13,301 bases of DNA, taken from NCBI GenBank assembly GCA_014874425.1, contig JACWAG010000121.1:1-13301 (forward strand). Reading direction: 5' to 3'. This document shows positions 7,061 to 13,301 of this stretch, piece by piece. Below the pieces are notes generated by a model. The model made no database searches, was not told where the DNA came from, and saw only the letters and a list, made by a program, of their open reading frames with translations. Origin of the DNA: Syntrophaceae bacterium (GTDB lineage: Bacteria; Desulfobacterota; Desulfomonilia; Desulfomonilales; Desulfomonilaceae). The translations under genes were made by a program, and so were the position numbers. Within the stretch, counting starts at the first letter, position 1; the number at the start of each line of letters is the position of its first letter.

Positions 7061-7531
7061 TTATGGGTCTTCAAAACCTAGATCGGGCACTCGAGTAACA
7101 TGCCCAGCCTTTTGAACAAGAAGAATTTCCCCCTCAAATTTCTGACGAAGTAACTTTAGGTCCTCGACGAAGGCCGAATTGTCCGCGGCGTCGAATTCTT
7201 CGGGAGCGGCCATAACTATGAACTGGACAGAAGGATTAAAAGATGCGAACTTTGTGATCTCCTCAAAGAAATTACCTGAGGCGAAGAAAATCTCTATTGC
7301 GACACCATTCTGTTGACTTTGATCAACAAGTTTATCAAACCAACCATTTAGATTATCATCGATATCGCTTGCCAAGACTGTCGCCCGCCCGTGTCGTTTG
7401 CCCTGTTTTGGAGTCGAGACAACCATAAGGACGATCGCCCCCTGTGTCCTCGCAGCTAATTGTATGGCGTACAAGGGGGACGAATCAGTTATTGAATTTA
7501 GATCCACTGCGGCAAGAACCTTCTTACCCAT
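7061..7531 (-). CDS. Single-domain universal stress protein, first gene of the sigma54 operon
   Basis: 156 residues starting MGKKVLAAVDLNSITDSSPL, a Usp first strand and helix, and containing GNFFEEITKFAS, a mid strand QFIVMAAPEE, and a final strand GEILLVQK. The C-terminus runs about 15 residues past the usual domain end. The ATP loop is replaced by AAPEEFDAADNSAFVED, so canonical ATP binding is unlikely. The frame is open to a TTG at 7556-7558, but I chose the ATG at 7529-7531. GAGGAG (7541-7546) is spaced nine bases from it, and the predicted sigma54 start point (about 7552) lies downstream of that TTG. A second ATG at 7538-7540 abuts the GAGGAG and is too close. The gene is 14 bases before tauE/safE, so it leads the operon. 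Confidence 0.85.
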   Translation of the reverse strand: MGKKVLAAVDLNSITDSSPLYAIQLAARTQGAIVLMVVSTPKQGKRHGRATVLASDIDDNLNGWFDKLVDQSQQNGVAIEIFFASGNFFEEITKFASFNPSVQFIVMAAPEEFDAADNSAFVEDLKLLRQKFEGEILLVQKAGHVTRVPDLGFEDP

Positions 7532-7540
7532 TGGAAACAT

Positions 7541-7546
7541 CTCCTC
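7541..7546 (-). promoter_or_regulatory. Ribosome binding site deciding the usp start
   Basis: GAGGAG on the minus strand, nine bases before the ATG at 7529-7531. It rules against the in-frame TTG at 7556-7558 and the ATG at 7538-7540. Confidence 0.75.
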
Positions 7547-7563
7547 AGTTGCGGTCAATTAAA

Positions 7564-7578
7564 GCAATAAAGATGCCA
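7564..7578 (-). promoter_or_regulatory. rpoN-dependent promoter: Sigma54 (RpoN) -24/-12 promoter
   Basis: On the minus strand the element reads TGGCATCTTTATTGC. It matches the consensus TGGCAC-N5-TTGC in every conserved position except the sixth (T for C), with the GG and GC doublets exactly ten bases apart. The predicted transcription start is near 7552, giving a leader of about 21 bases that holds GAGGAG before the usp ATG. The two genes upstream encode a histidine kinase and a GAFTGA-containing sigma54 activator, and two candidate activator sites lie further upstream. No competing sigma70-type promoter was obvious in the same gap. Confidence 0.85.
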
Positions 7579-7643
7579 AACCAGAACCGACAATTAAAAC
7601 AGACACATGTTATCTAGTCGCAAAATCGACCAAATACAATCGC

Positions 7644-7659
7644 GTTTCAAAATGGAAAC
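7644..7659. promoter_or_regulatory. Candidate upstream activator site 1 (GTTTC-N6-GAAAC dyad)
   Basis: GTTTCAAAATGGAAAC is a 16-base inverted repeat centred about 100 bases upstream of the predicted sigma54 start point, a usual distance for an NtrC-type enhancer site. The first 12 bases recur at 7710-7721. The site is likely bound by the Fis-type helix-turn-helix of the activator encoded at 7798-9135 (inference). Confidence 0.6.
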
Positions 7660-7709
7660 ATATTAAGAAGTAAAAAGGTTTAAACCATAAATGAAGCCGC
7701 TTGAGAAAT

Positions 7710-7721
7710 GTTTCAAAATGG
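7710..7721. promoter_or_regulatory. Candidate upstream activator site 2 (GTTTCAAAATGG copy)
   Basis: This is an identical 12-base copy of the left part of site 1, starting 66 bases further upstream (about six helical turns), but the right arm is not conserved (GTATT instead of GAAAC). It would be centred near -165. A separate perfect palindrome, GGTTTAAACC, lies between the two sites at 7677-7686. The rest of the gap from 7532 to 7797 shows no gene. Confidence 0.5.
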
Positions 7722-7797
7722 TATTTGGCGGCGTATATGGAATCTTTATATTGTCATTCGTTACGATATAGGCAAAAAGATGACAGAAATAGAGCAC

Positions 7798-9135
7798 TCA
7801 GGACTGTGAGAGACCATATTTTTTAAGTTTTCTCCACAAGGTCGTGCGAGGCAAATTTAATATCTTGGCGGTTCGACCGAGATTATGATCCGTAAATTTG
7901 AGTACACGCTTTATGTAGTCCCGCTCCTGTTCTTCGTAAGTCAGCCACTTTCCATATTGTGTTACTGAATATTCCCTCAAATCCGGAGGAAGATCGTTTA
8001 ACGTGATGGATTCACTTTCAGCCAAAGCAACAGCCCTTTCTACAATGTTTTCGAGTTCTCTGACATTTCCCGGATAACTGTACGAAAGAAGAATTTGCCG
8101 GGCGATCTGTTCCATATTGGAGATTTTCTTTGAGAATTTTGTTGAGTACTTTTGGGTAAAGAAATCTATTAGCAGAGGCAAATCTTCTTTGCGATCCATT
8201 AAACCAGGAAGATTGATTTGCACTACGTTCAATCTGAAATAGAGGTCTTCTCGGAACCTCACTTCCTGAACAGCTTTTTTGAGGTCTTTGTTAGTAGCGG
8301 CAATGAAACGTAAATCCAACTGAATGGGTTTGTTCGCGCCCACGCGCATGATCTGTTTTTCCTGGATGACGCGTAGAAGCTTGCCCTGCATGGACAGCGG
8401 CATGTCCGCTATTTCATCCATGAACGCTGTTCCCCCGGATGCAGTTTCCAGAATGCCTATTTTAGTCGCGGTAGCCCCGGTAAACGCCCCACGTTGGTAT
8501 CCGAAAAGTTCACTAGCGATCAATTCTTCGGTGAAACCACCGCAATTAAAGGCTACAAAAGCCCTATCCTTTCGTCGGCTCTGACGATGGATTGATCTAG
8601 CGACAAGTTCTTTGCCGGTCCCGCTCTCTCCCTGGATTAAAACATTACAATCCAGAGGAGCCACCTTCTCTATTAGTCTGAAAACCTCTTTCATTGGCGA
8701 ACTGACACCAATCATCGCCCCCCATCCATCTACAGGGCTGAGAACGGTTTTCAGCGCTCGGTTTTCATCCAAAAGACGCTTGCGATCATAAACCTTCGAA
8801 GCAAGGTGTCTTATTTCGTCGAGCTTGAGGGGCTTGGCCACATAATAAAAAGCGCCTTGTCTGACGGAGTCAATTACTGATTCTATTGACGAATAACCCG
8901 TCATTAGAATTATTTCCATCTCCGGGAATTTCGGTTTAGCGTGCTTTAAAACCTCCAGGCCGCTAATTCCAGGTAAGGAAATGTCCAGAAACGCCAGATC
9001 GACAGGAGAATGTTCCAGAGCGTTAAGGAATTCTTCTCCGGATCCATACGTTTCGACGGTATAGCCCTCTTTAGTCAGCGCTTTATGGAGACGAGAGCGA
9101 ACAATCTCCTCGTCGTCGATTACTGCAATACGCAT
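7798..9135 (-). CDS. NtrC-family sigma54-dependent response regulator
   Basis: 445 residues with three domains. The receiver (1-120) has D7-D8, phospho-acceptor D51 (LAFLDISLPG), T79 and K101. The central AAA+ activator domain (about 138-375) has Walker A GESGTGKE (169-176), the sigma54-contacting loop GAFTGA (216-221), Walker B FMDEIAD (238-244) and RFREDLYFRLNV. The C-terminal Fis-type helix-turn-helix (about 403-441) includes LGRTAKILNLPRTTLWRKL. Size and order are standard for AtoC/ZraR-like activators and no key residue is missing. The gene starts 13 bases after the kinase stop, with a GAGG overlapping that stop, so kinase and regulator are one unit. It ends 219 bases before a sigma54 promoter that it probably activates (inference). 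No terminator is evident after it, so some read-through into the operon is possible. Confidence 0.97.
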   Translation of the reverse strand: MRIAVIDDEEIVRSRLHKALTKEGYTVETYGSGEEFLNALEHSPVDLAFLDISLPGISGLEVLKHAKPKFPEMEIILMTGYSSIESVIDSVRQGAFYYVAKPLKLDEIRHLASKVYDRKRLLDENRALKTVLSPVDGWGAMIGVSSPMKEVFRLIEKVAPLDCNVLIQGESGTGKELVARSIHRQSRRKDRAFVAFNCGGFTEELIASELFGYQRGAFTGATATKIGILETASGGTAFMDEIADMPLSMQGKLLRVIQEKQIMRVGANKPIQLDLRFIAATNKDLKKAVQEVRFREDLYFRLNVVQINLPGLMDRKEDLPLLIDFFTQKYSTKFSKKISNMEQIARQILLSYSYPGNVRELENIVERAVALAESESITLNDLPPDLREYSVTQYGKWLTYEEQERDYIKRVLKFTDHNLGRTAKILNLPRTTLWRKLKKYGLSQS

Positions 9136-9148
9136 TTAGGTGTCAGCC

Positions 9149-10606
9149 TCACACGGATAAAGTCTTTTTCTTTTCTGTAGGTAACGTCACCAGGAAAGTG
9201 GCTCCTTCACCTTTTTGACTGTGCGCCTCAATAGCGCCGCCATGTTTTTGGAGAATTCCATACGTGACGGACAGACCGAGACCAGTGCCTTTACCTACCT
9301 CCTTTGTTGTGAAGAATGGGTCAAAAATGTGGTGTATGTCCTCGGGGTCAATGCCTTCACCAGTGTCAGTTATGGAAATTCTGACTGCTTGTCCTGCGTC
9401 CAGTACGGTACCTTTAACAATCAGATTTCCACCATGAGGCATTGCCTGGATTGAATTTATGAAAAGATTCAGGAACACCTGCTGCAAACTTTTGTAATCC
9501 CCACAAACATTAGGAAGATCCGCCGGAAGGTCCACAGTCTGTTCAACCCCTGAGAGCAACAATTGGTTTCTTACAAGCTTTAAAGTATCACCAATTACGG
9601 AGGAAATTGACGTAGAAATCATCTCAGGTTTTTCCGATCTTGAAAAATCCAGTAAGTTCCTGATTATTTCAGACGCCCGCTCGGATTGAATGATAATGTC
9701 CTGGATCATTCCGAGCGCTTCTTGCTCCTCAATACTCCCAAAATCTTCTTTGAGGGCTTCAGCGGTCAGAACAATGTTGTTGACAGGGTTGTTCAGCTCA
9801 TGGGCAATGCCGGATGTGAAAGTCCCAATAGCGGAAATCTTCCTGGCTTGCACAAGCTGCTCCTGACGTTCCTCAAGTTCGTTAATCATCCTGTTGAACG
9901 CTTTGAATAGTGGGGCAAATTCTTCAGAATGACGCTCATCTTCCGGAATTGGAGTAAAATCCCCCATTGCTATTTTTTCCATAGCTTGTTGCATGCGAAC
10001 TAGAGGGGTAGTAAATAGTCGCGATATGTAAAAGGCCACGGCTATCCCGATTATGACGAAAAAGGCCAAAGCGGCTATGAACAAATATAGGGCCCGGCGA
10101 AAGAGATGGTCGATTCTATCCCTTTCTTCTTTGGCCCAAGTGCCTGCAACGTCGAGCAAAGATTGCGCTATGATTCTGAGTGATTCCTCCGGCGCTGTGA
10201 AATCCATCTGTTCAATTGGCCTGGTTTCTTTGGAGATGTTTGCCTGGAGTTCTGACAGTGTTTTTTTGTAACAGAGAAGAGTTTGATAGAAGACGGGTTC
10301 TTTTTTGTCCTTTGATAGATTTCGGATGGCGGGTTCATGTCTTAGATAGAGCGCTTCCACCCTGTCAACATGAATTAGCGCCTCATGTAAACTCGCTGGT
10401 TGCTTGTAAAGAAAAAAGTTTTTCTCAAAACGACGGACTTCTAGCAGATTGTTCACGAGATCATCCGCGACCTCAACCAAACGTAACCGTCTCCCTATCT
10501 CCCTCTGCGACTCAAAGCTAAAAATTGCGAACAATAATACCGAAAGGAAACAGAAAATAAAGGCTAGAATAATTTTGCGACGGATCTTGAAACTGGCCTT
10601 TTTCAT
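9149..10606 (-). CDS. Membrane-bound sensor histidine kinase (HAMP, NtrB/ZraS-like), partner of the NtrC-type regulator
   Basis: 485 residues. TM1 spans about 11-30 and TM2 about 172-194, enclosing a periplasmic all-helical sensor of about 140 residues. The HAMP domain is about 195-250. HisKA contains H269 in GIAHELNNPVNN. The HATPase has the N-box VFLNLFINSIQAM, DTGEGI, IFDPFFTTK and GKGTGLGLS. The sensor begins with VRRFEKNFFLY, resembling the conserved helix of HBM/four-helix-bundle sensors of chemoreceptors; the ligand is unknown. The ATG is preceded by GAAAGGG. The close tandem with the regulator gene indicates a cognate pair. Confidence 0.96.
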   Translation of the reverse strand: MKKASFKIRRKIILAFIFCFLSVLLFAIFSFESQREIGRRLRLVEVADDLVNNLLEVRRFEKNFFLYKQPASLHEALIHVDRVEALYLRHEPAIRNLSKDKKEPVFYQTLLCYKKTLSELQANISKETRPIEQMDFTAPEESLRIIAQSLLDVAGTWAKEERDRIDHLFRRALYLFIAALAFFVIIGIAVAFYISRLFTTPLVRMQQAMEKIAMGDFTPIPEDERHSEEFAPLFKAFNRMINELEERQEQLVQARKISAIGTFTSGIAHELNNPVNNIVLTAEALKEDFGSIEEQEALGMIQDIIIQSERASEIIRNLLDFSRSEKPEMISTSISSVIGDTLKLVRNQLLLSGVEQTVDLPADLPNVCGDYKSLQQVFLNLFINSIQAMPHGGNLIVKGTVLDAGQAVRISITDTGEGIDPEDIHHIFDPFFTTKEVGKGTGLGLSVTYGILQKHGGAIEAHSQKGEGATFLVTLPTEKKKTLSV

Positions 10607-10687
10607 GCCACGACCCTTTCCATGAGCCTTTTAGCCCCTTTGAAAACACAATTAGGACCAGAATGTGTGTTTTATCGGAATTAGTTC

Positions 10688-10716
10688 ATGCTACCAGAAA
10701 GCGCACGATCAATCAA
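10688..10716 (-). promoter_or_regulatory. Candidate sigma70-type promoter for the kinase/regulator pair
   Basis: On the minus strand, TTGATT (10711-10716) and TAGCAT (10688-10693) are separated by exactly 17 bases. Each box matches 4 of 6 consensus positions. The expected start is about 75 bases before the kinase ATG. It is a moderate match only; no sigma54-type spacing was found in this gap (10607-10856). Confidence 0.45.
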
Positions 10717-10728
10717 TGTTTTGACCAT

Positions 10729-10741
10729 AATTTCCGAAATT
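10729..10741. promoter_or_regulatory. Palindrome upstream of the kinase promoter
   Basis: AATTTC-C-GAAATT is a perfect 13-base dyad located just upstream of the candidate -35 box. Its position suits an activator or repressor site, and the TTTC/GAAA arms resemble those of the dyad at 7644-7659, with a much shorter spacer. No factor is identified. Confidence 0.3.
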
Positions 10742-10795
10742 GAAGTACATACGGTTTGAGTGGAATTGATATTCAGGCGAGATGTTAGATAATTC

Positions 10796-10830
10796 AAAAG
10801 GCAATTGGAGCAAAGCTCGGATCGCCTTTT
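10796..10830 (-). terminator. Intrinsic terminator after the 125-residue ORF
   Basis: Two 16-base arms (10796-10811 and 10815-10830) surround an AAA/TTT loop. In the minus-strand RNA 14 of 16 positions pair (one G-U), beginning with AAAAGGC against GCCUUUU. The structure lies 26 bases after the stop of the gene at 10857-11234. The U-tract is only four residues and is part of the stem; the symmetry would allow action on both strands. Confidence 0.65.
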
Positions 10831-10856
10831 CTAAGAAAAAGGGTCAATTTCTCAAG

Positions 10857-11234
10857 TTAGTCATTACACATAATTTGCTTTATAGAATCGAAAGAATACC
10901 ATTTTTTTCGTCGCTTGACCCACGGCGTATTTTCCTCGCCAGTCTGACATACCTCAGGAATACATTTCAGCGCTTTGGATGAAAACCCACGTTTCGACAG
11001 TTCTTCCTTAACCGCAACCAAGACTCCCTCCCCAGCCATAAGTCCTTTGCGGCTAGAATCAGCAGTGAAAAGACAGAATTGTCGAGTATAGTAATTAAAT
11101 GGGCCGAGAAGGCTGACTAGGGTAATGAACACTAGCGATTTCCACGTTAGAAACGCATTGATGTCAAACCCACTGTCAGAAATCCTTTGAGCGGCGTTAA
11201 TCAGTTCAATCAACGAATCAATAATAGAATCCAT
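10857..11234 (-). CDS. Hypothetical single-TM protein
   Basis: 125 residues, not recognised. It has an amphipathic N-terminal helix (MDSIIDSLIELINAAQR) and one hydrophobic segment (about 30-47, TWKSLVFITLVSLL). The motif GPFNYYTRQF follows. The C-terminal half is soluble (about 60-125), with a helix GEGVLVAVKEELSKRGF, two closely spaced cysteines (C91, C96) and a basic run, VKRRKKW. The ATG at 11232-11234 has AAAGGA nine bases upstream. It lies 100 bases after the hybrid kinase and before a strong hairpin, so it may be transcribed with that kinase or alone. Coding status is likely from the RBS, terminator and plausible composition, but no family is assigned. Confidence 0.7.
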   Translation of the reverse strand: MDSIIDSLIELINAAQRISDSGFDINAFLTWKSLVFITLVSLLGPFNYYTRQFCLFTADSSRKGLMAGEGVLVAVKEELSKRGFSSKALKCIPEVCQTGEENTPWVKRRKKWYSFDSIKQIMCND

Positions 11235-11270
11235 ACCATAAGATCCTTTCTTGCCATTTTTATTTTATTG

Positions 11271-11283
11271 TCTATGGCATAGA
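11271..11283. promoter_or_regulatory. Palindrome upstream of the 125-residue ORF
   Basis: TCTATG-G-CATAGA is a perfect 13-base dyad, 37 bases before the ATG of the small gene, next to an AT-rich stretch that contains a possible -10 (TAAAAT on the minus strand). It could be an operator or chance. No clear -35 box was seen. Confidence 0.3.
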
Positions 11284-11334
11284 GACCACGATCCGCGCGG
11301 AAGGTTCCGAATTATTTTTTAGATTATTTTATGC

Positions 11335-13301
11335 TTAGAGTTTTATGGGACCTAGAATTTTCCGGATCTGCGTCAGCATTTCATTTGAATTATAGGGCTT
11401 ACTTATAAACCCTTTGGCCCCGGTGTCTATAGCGGCTTTTGCCGCGCCATTAGGGGAATAACCGCTACACATGAGGACTTTCACGTTAGAGTCGATCTCG
11501 AGAAGTTTTTCAAGACATTCCTTACCGCTCATTTCAGGCATGATAAGATCCAGGATTACAAGCGCAATACTACGATGTTTGTTTTTAAATAATTCTAGAG
11601 CTTCTTTGGCGTTTACCGCTGTAATCACGCTGTATCCGGCCCCCTGTAGCAAGTCTGTCCCAACGTTCCGTACATTCTCTTCATCATCAACAAGGAGAAT
11701 CGTTTCCGTCCCGCCTTGCGCCTCTAGGGACCCTGTCAGTTTTTCGGAAACTGCGTCTGAAACGAGCGCAGGGAAATAGATCCTGAAAGTCGTCCCCATG
11801 CCAGGCTCGCTGTAACAGATTATGTAGCCGCCATGCTGCTTTACAATACCGTAAACCATTGCAAGGCCTAGCCCTGTACCCTTCCCGGGAGCTTTAGTGG
11901 TATAGAATGGCTCAAAAATACGTTCCATCGTCTTTTTATCCATCCCCATGCCCGTGTCAGATATTGAAACCAACACATATGGGCCGGGTGTGGCTTCGAT
12001 GTGCCCGGAACAATAGGCTTGGTCCAAAACGATATCTTCAGTTTCTATAACCAATCGTCCTCCATCAGGCATGGCGTCTCTGGCGTTAACCGCCAGGTTC
12101 ATCATTATTTGCTCTATTTGTGAACTGTCCGCATTGATTGTGTTTAATCCGTTCTGAAGGCCGATTTCAATTTCGATCATTTTTGGAATCGTTCGATCCA
12201 GTAACTTCTTGATTTGTATAATTTCGTCGTTAATATTCAGAGGCTTGGGAGCTGTTTCCGTCTTCCTGCTGAATGTTAGTAATCTCCTAACCAGGTCCGC
12301 TCCATTTAGCGCCACTTTGTTAATTGATTTTACGCTCTGTCTGAGTTTGTCCGACAGACTCGAATCCATTAAGATCAACTCGGAGTAGCCAACGACCACC
12401 TGGAGCAGATTGTTAAAGTCGTGCGCAATGCCTCCAGCCAATGTCCCGATAGCTTCCATCTTTTGAGCTTGCATAAGTTGCGCTCGCAGATTTTTGTTTT
12501 CGGTAACGTCCATCATAAATGCCAAGACTGCCGATTTATCGTCATATTCAATTTTCTTTGGCCAGATAACCACGTCAAATAGCTCACCCGCTTTCTTAAC
12601 ACCTTCCATCTGGTACGACGGTCTGGTCGGTTTGCCGGCAAGAAACCTTTTGTAACGTTCAACGAATAAACGCTGATGGCCTGGCGCGACGAATTCCGTT
12701 AGAGGTTTCCCAATTATTTCATCCTGCCGGTCACAATTGAAAATGTTCACAATCTCAGGATTTGCGTACACGTATTTCGCGTTTTGGAAGATCCCGATAC
12801 CTATCGGAGCCTGTTCGATTAACAGCCTCATCTTCTTCTCGGAATCCTGTAATTGTCTCTCGTACTTCTTTCGTTCAGTGATGTCGGTTACAGTTGCGAC
12901 GCTACCCTTGAATTTTCCATCCGCATCCCAGAGTGTTTTAGCAAAAACAAGGGTACAGATTTCCTGGTTATCCTTGGTAATCCATTCAAGCTCATAAGAT
13001 CTCGACGTTGCACTGGTCCTCCGAGCCATCTGCTCAAGTAAAACCTGTTTGCTCGATTCCGAAACAAACGCGGCTATGCCACGTCCGATGATCTCATCCC
13101 CGCTATAACCCAGCATTTCACAGGCCCTTTTGTTTACATAAGTGACCATTCCCCTTTCATCAAACATTCCCAAACCTTCATTCATTGTTTCGACAAGGTT
13201 TCTATAACGTTCTTCACTCTCGCTCAGTTCCCGTTTCTGACGTTTTCTTTCGGAAATGTCGGAGACAACAGCGACTATAGATTCTTTCTCCGGATCAACG
13301 C
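11335..13301 (-). CDS. Multi-PAS hybrid sensor histidine kinase with C-terminal receiver, N-terminus outside window
   Basis: The frame stays open to the right edge. An ATG at 13183-13185 could be taken as a start, but the 38 codons before it read as the end of another PAS domain and its linker (VAVVSDISERKR, SESEERYRNLVET), so the protein is longer. Visible order: end of a PAS/PAC; PAS (MNEGLGMFDERGMVTYVN to VTDITERK); PAS (LIEQAPIGIGIFQNAKYVY to FMMDVTENK); HisKA with the phospho-His at codon 12421-12423 (GGIAHDFNNLLQ); HATPase (NLAVNARDAM, DTGMGM, GKGTGLGLAM); and a C-terminal receiver with phospho-Asp at codon 11548-11550 (LVILDLIMPEMSG) and ISKPY. No TM segment is visible in this part. 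It is a phosphorelay-type sensor with an unknown signal; its relation to the downstream kinase/activator pair is not shown by the sequence. Confidence 0.95.
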   Translation of the reverse strand, partial: VDPEKESIVAVVSDISERKRQKRELSESEERYRNLVETMNEGLGMFDERGMVTYVNKRACEMLGYSGDEIIGRGIAAFVSESSKQVLLEQMARRTSATSRSYELEWITKDNQEICTLVFAKTLWDADGKFKGSVATVTDITERKKYERQLQDSEKKMRLLIEQAPIGIGIFQNAKYVYANPEIVNIFNCDRQDEIIGKPLTEFVAPGHQRLFVERYKRFLAGKPTRPSYQMEGVKKAGELFDVVIWPKKIEYDDKSAVLAFMMDVTENKNLRAQLMQAQKMEAIGTLAGGIAHDFNNLLQVVVGYSELILMDSSLSDKLRQSVKSINKVALNGADLVRRLLTFSRKTETAPKPLNINDEIIQIKKLLDRTIPKMIEIEIGLQNGLNTINADSSQIEQIMMNLAVNARDAMPDGGRLVIETEDIVLDQAYCSGHIEATPGPYVLVSISDTGMGMDKKTMERIFEPFYTTKAPGKGTGLGLAMVYGIVKQHGGYIICYSEPGMGTTFRIYFPALVSDAVSEKLTGSLEAQGGTETILLVDDEENVRNVGTDLLQGAGYSVITAVNAKEALELFKNKHRSIALVILDLIMPEMSGKECLEKLLEIDSNVKVLMCSGYSPNGAAKAAIDTGAKGFISKPYNSNEMLTQIRKILGPIKL

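Noticed and set aside
7532..7558. TTG start for the usp gene giving a 165-residue product
   Set aside because: The GAGGAG is correctly spaced for the ATG at 7529-7531, and the predicted sigma54 start point lies downstream of the TTG.
7624..7636. IHF-like site between the sigma54 promoter and the activator sites
   Set aside because: AATCGACCAAATA has two mismatches to the core consensus; such matches are common in AT-rich DNA, so it is not listed as a feature.
10782..10982. Plus-strand 66-residue open frame
   Set aside because: It spans the terminator hairpin and runs antisense into the small gene; no RBS or domain was seen.
11292..11301. TCCGCGCGGA palindrome as a terminator for the hybrid kinase
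   Set aside because: It has no loop and no following U-run on the minus strand.
11295..11309. Possible sigma54 element upstream of the 125-residue gene
   Set aside because: The GG and GC doublets have correct spacing, but the -12 box lacks TT and the -24 box is CGGAAC; too weak.

Overview
The window looks like bacterial chromosome of moderate GC. The gene content suggests a deltaproteobacterium (Desulfobacterota, sulfate-reducer or syntroph type): several universal stress proteins, a TauE/SafE permease with a TIGR02186/Alph_Pro_TM partner, a PEP/pyruvate-binding protein, and abundant two-component proteins including an NtrC-type regulator. The taxonomic call is an inference from families only. 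Every gene I support lies on the minus strand, so the biological order runs from high to low coordinates. I saw no rRNA, tRNA, CRISPR or mobile element.

Right part (13301 to about 10607). A multi-PAS hybrid sensor kinase enters from the right edge with its N-terminus outside the window. It is followed by an unrecognised 125-residue single-TM protein and a long, nearly perfect hairpin that looks like its terminator. A probable sigma70-type promoter then precedes the next genes.

Middle (10606 to 7532). A two-TM HAMP histidine kinase and an NtrC-family sigma54 activator form a two-gene unit. Directly after the activator comes a 266-base stretch without a gene. It holds a sigma54 promoter with the exact -24/-12 spacing, plus two copies of a GTTTCAAAATGG element (one a full GTTTC-N6-GAAAC dyad) at about -100 and -165 from the predicted start. 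This is the layout expected if the kinase/activator pair controls the genes that follow.

Left part (7531 to 1). Eight tightly packed genes follow: single-domain Usp, TauE/SafE permease, TIGR02186 membrane-anchored exported protein, PEP-synthase-like phosphohistidine protein with an atypical C-terminus, stand-alone receiver protein, and three tandem-domain Usp proteins (the last cut by the left edge). Gaps are 0 to 77 bases and one gene pair overlaps. No convincing intrinsic terminator interrupts the run, though two intergenic hairpins could process or tune it.

Working model (inference): an envelope signal sensed by the kinase activates the NtrC-type regulator, which switches on a sigma54-dependent stress operon. 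That operon combines anion/sulfur-compound export, a phosphotransfer protein with its own receiver, and a battery of Usp proteins, most of which have lost the canonical ATP-binding motif.
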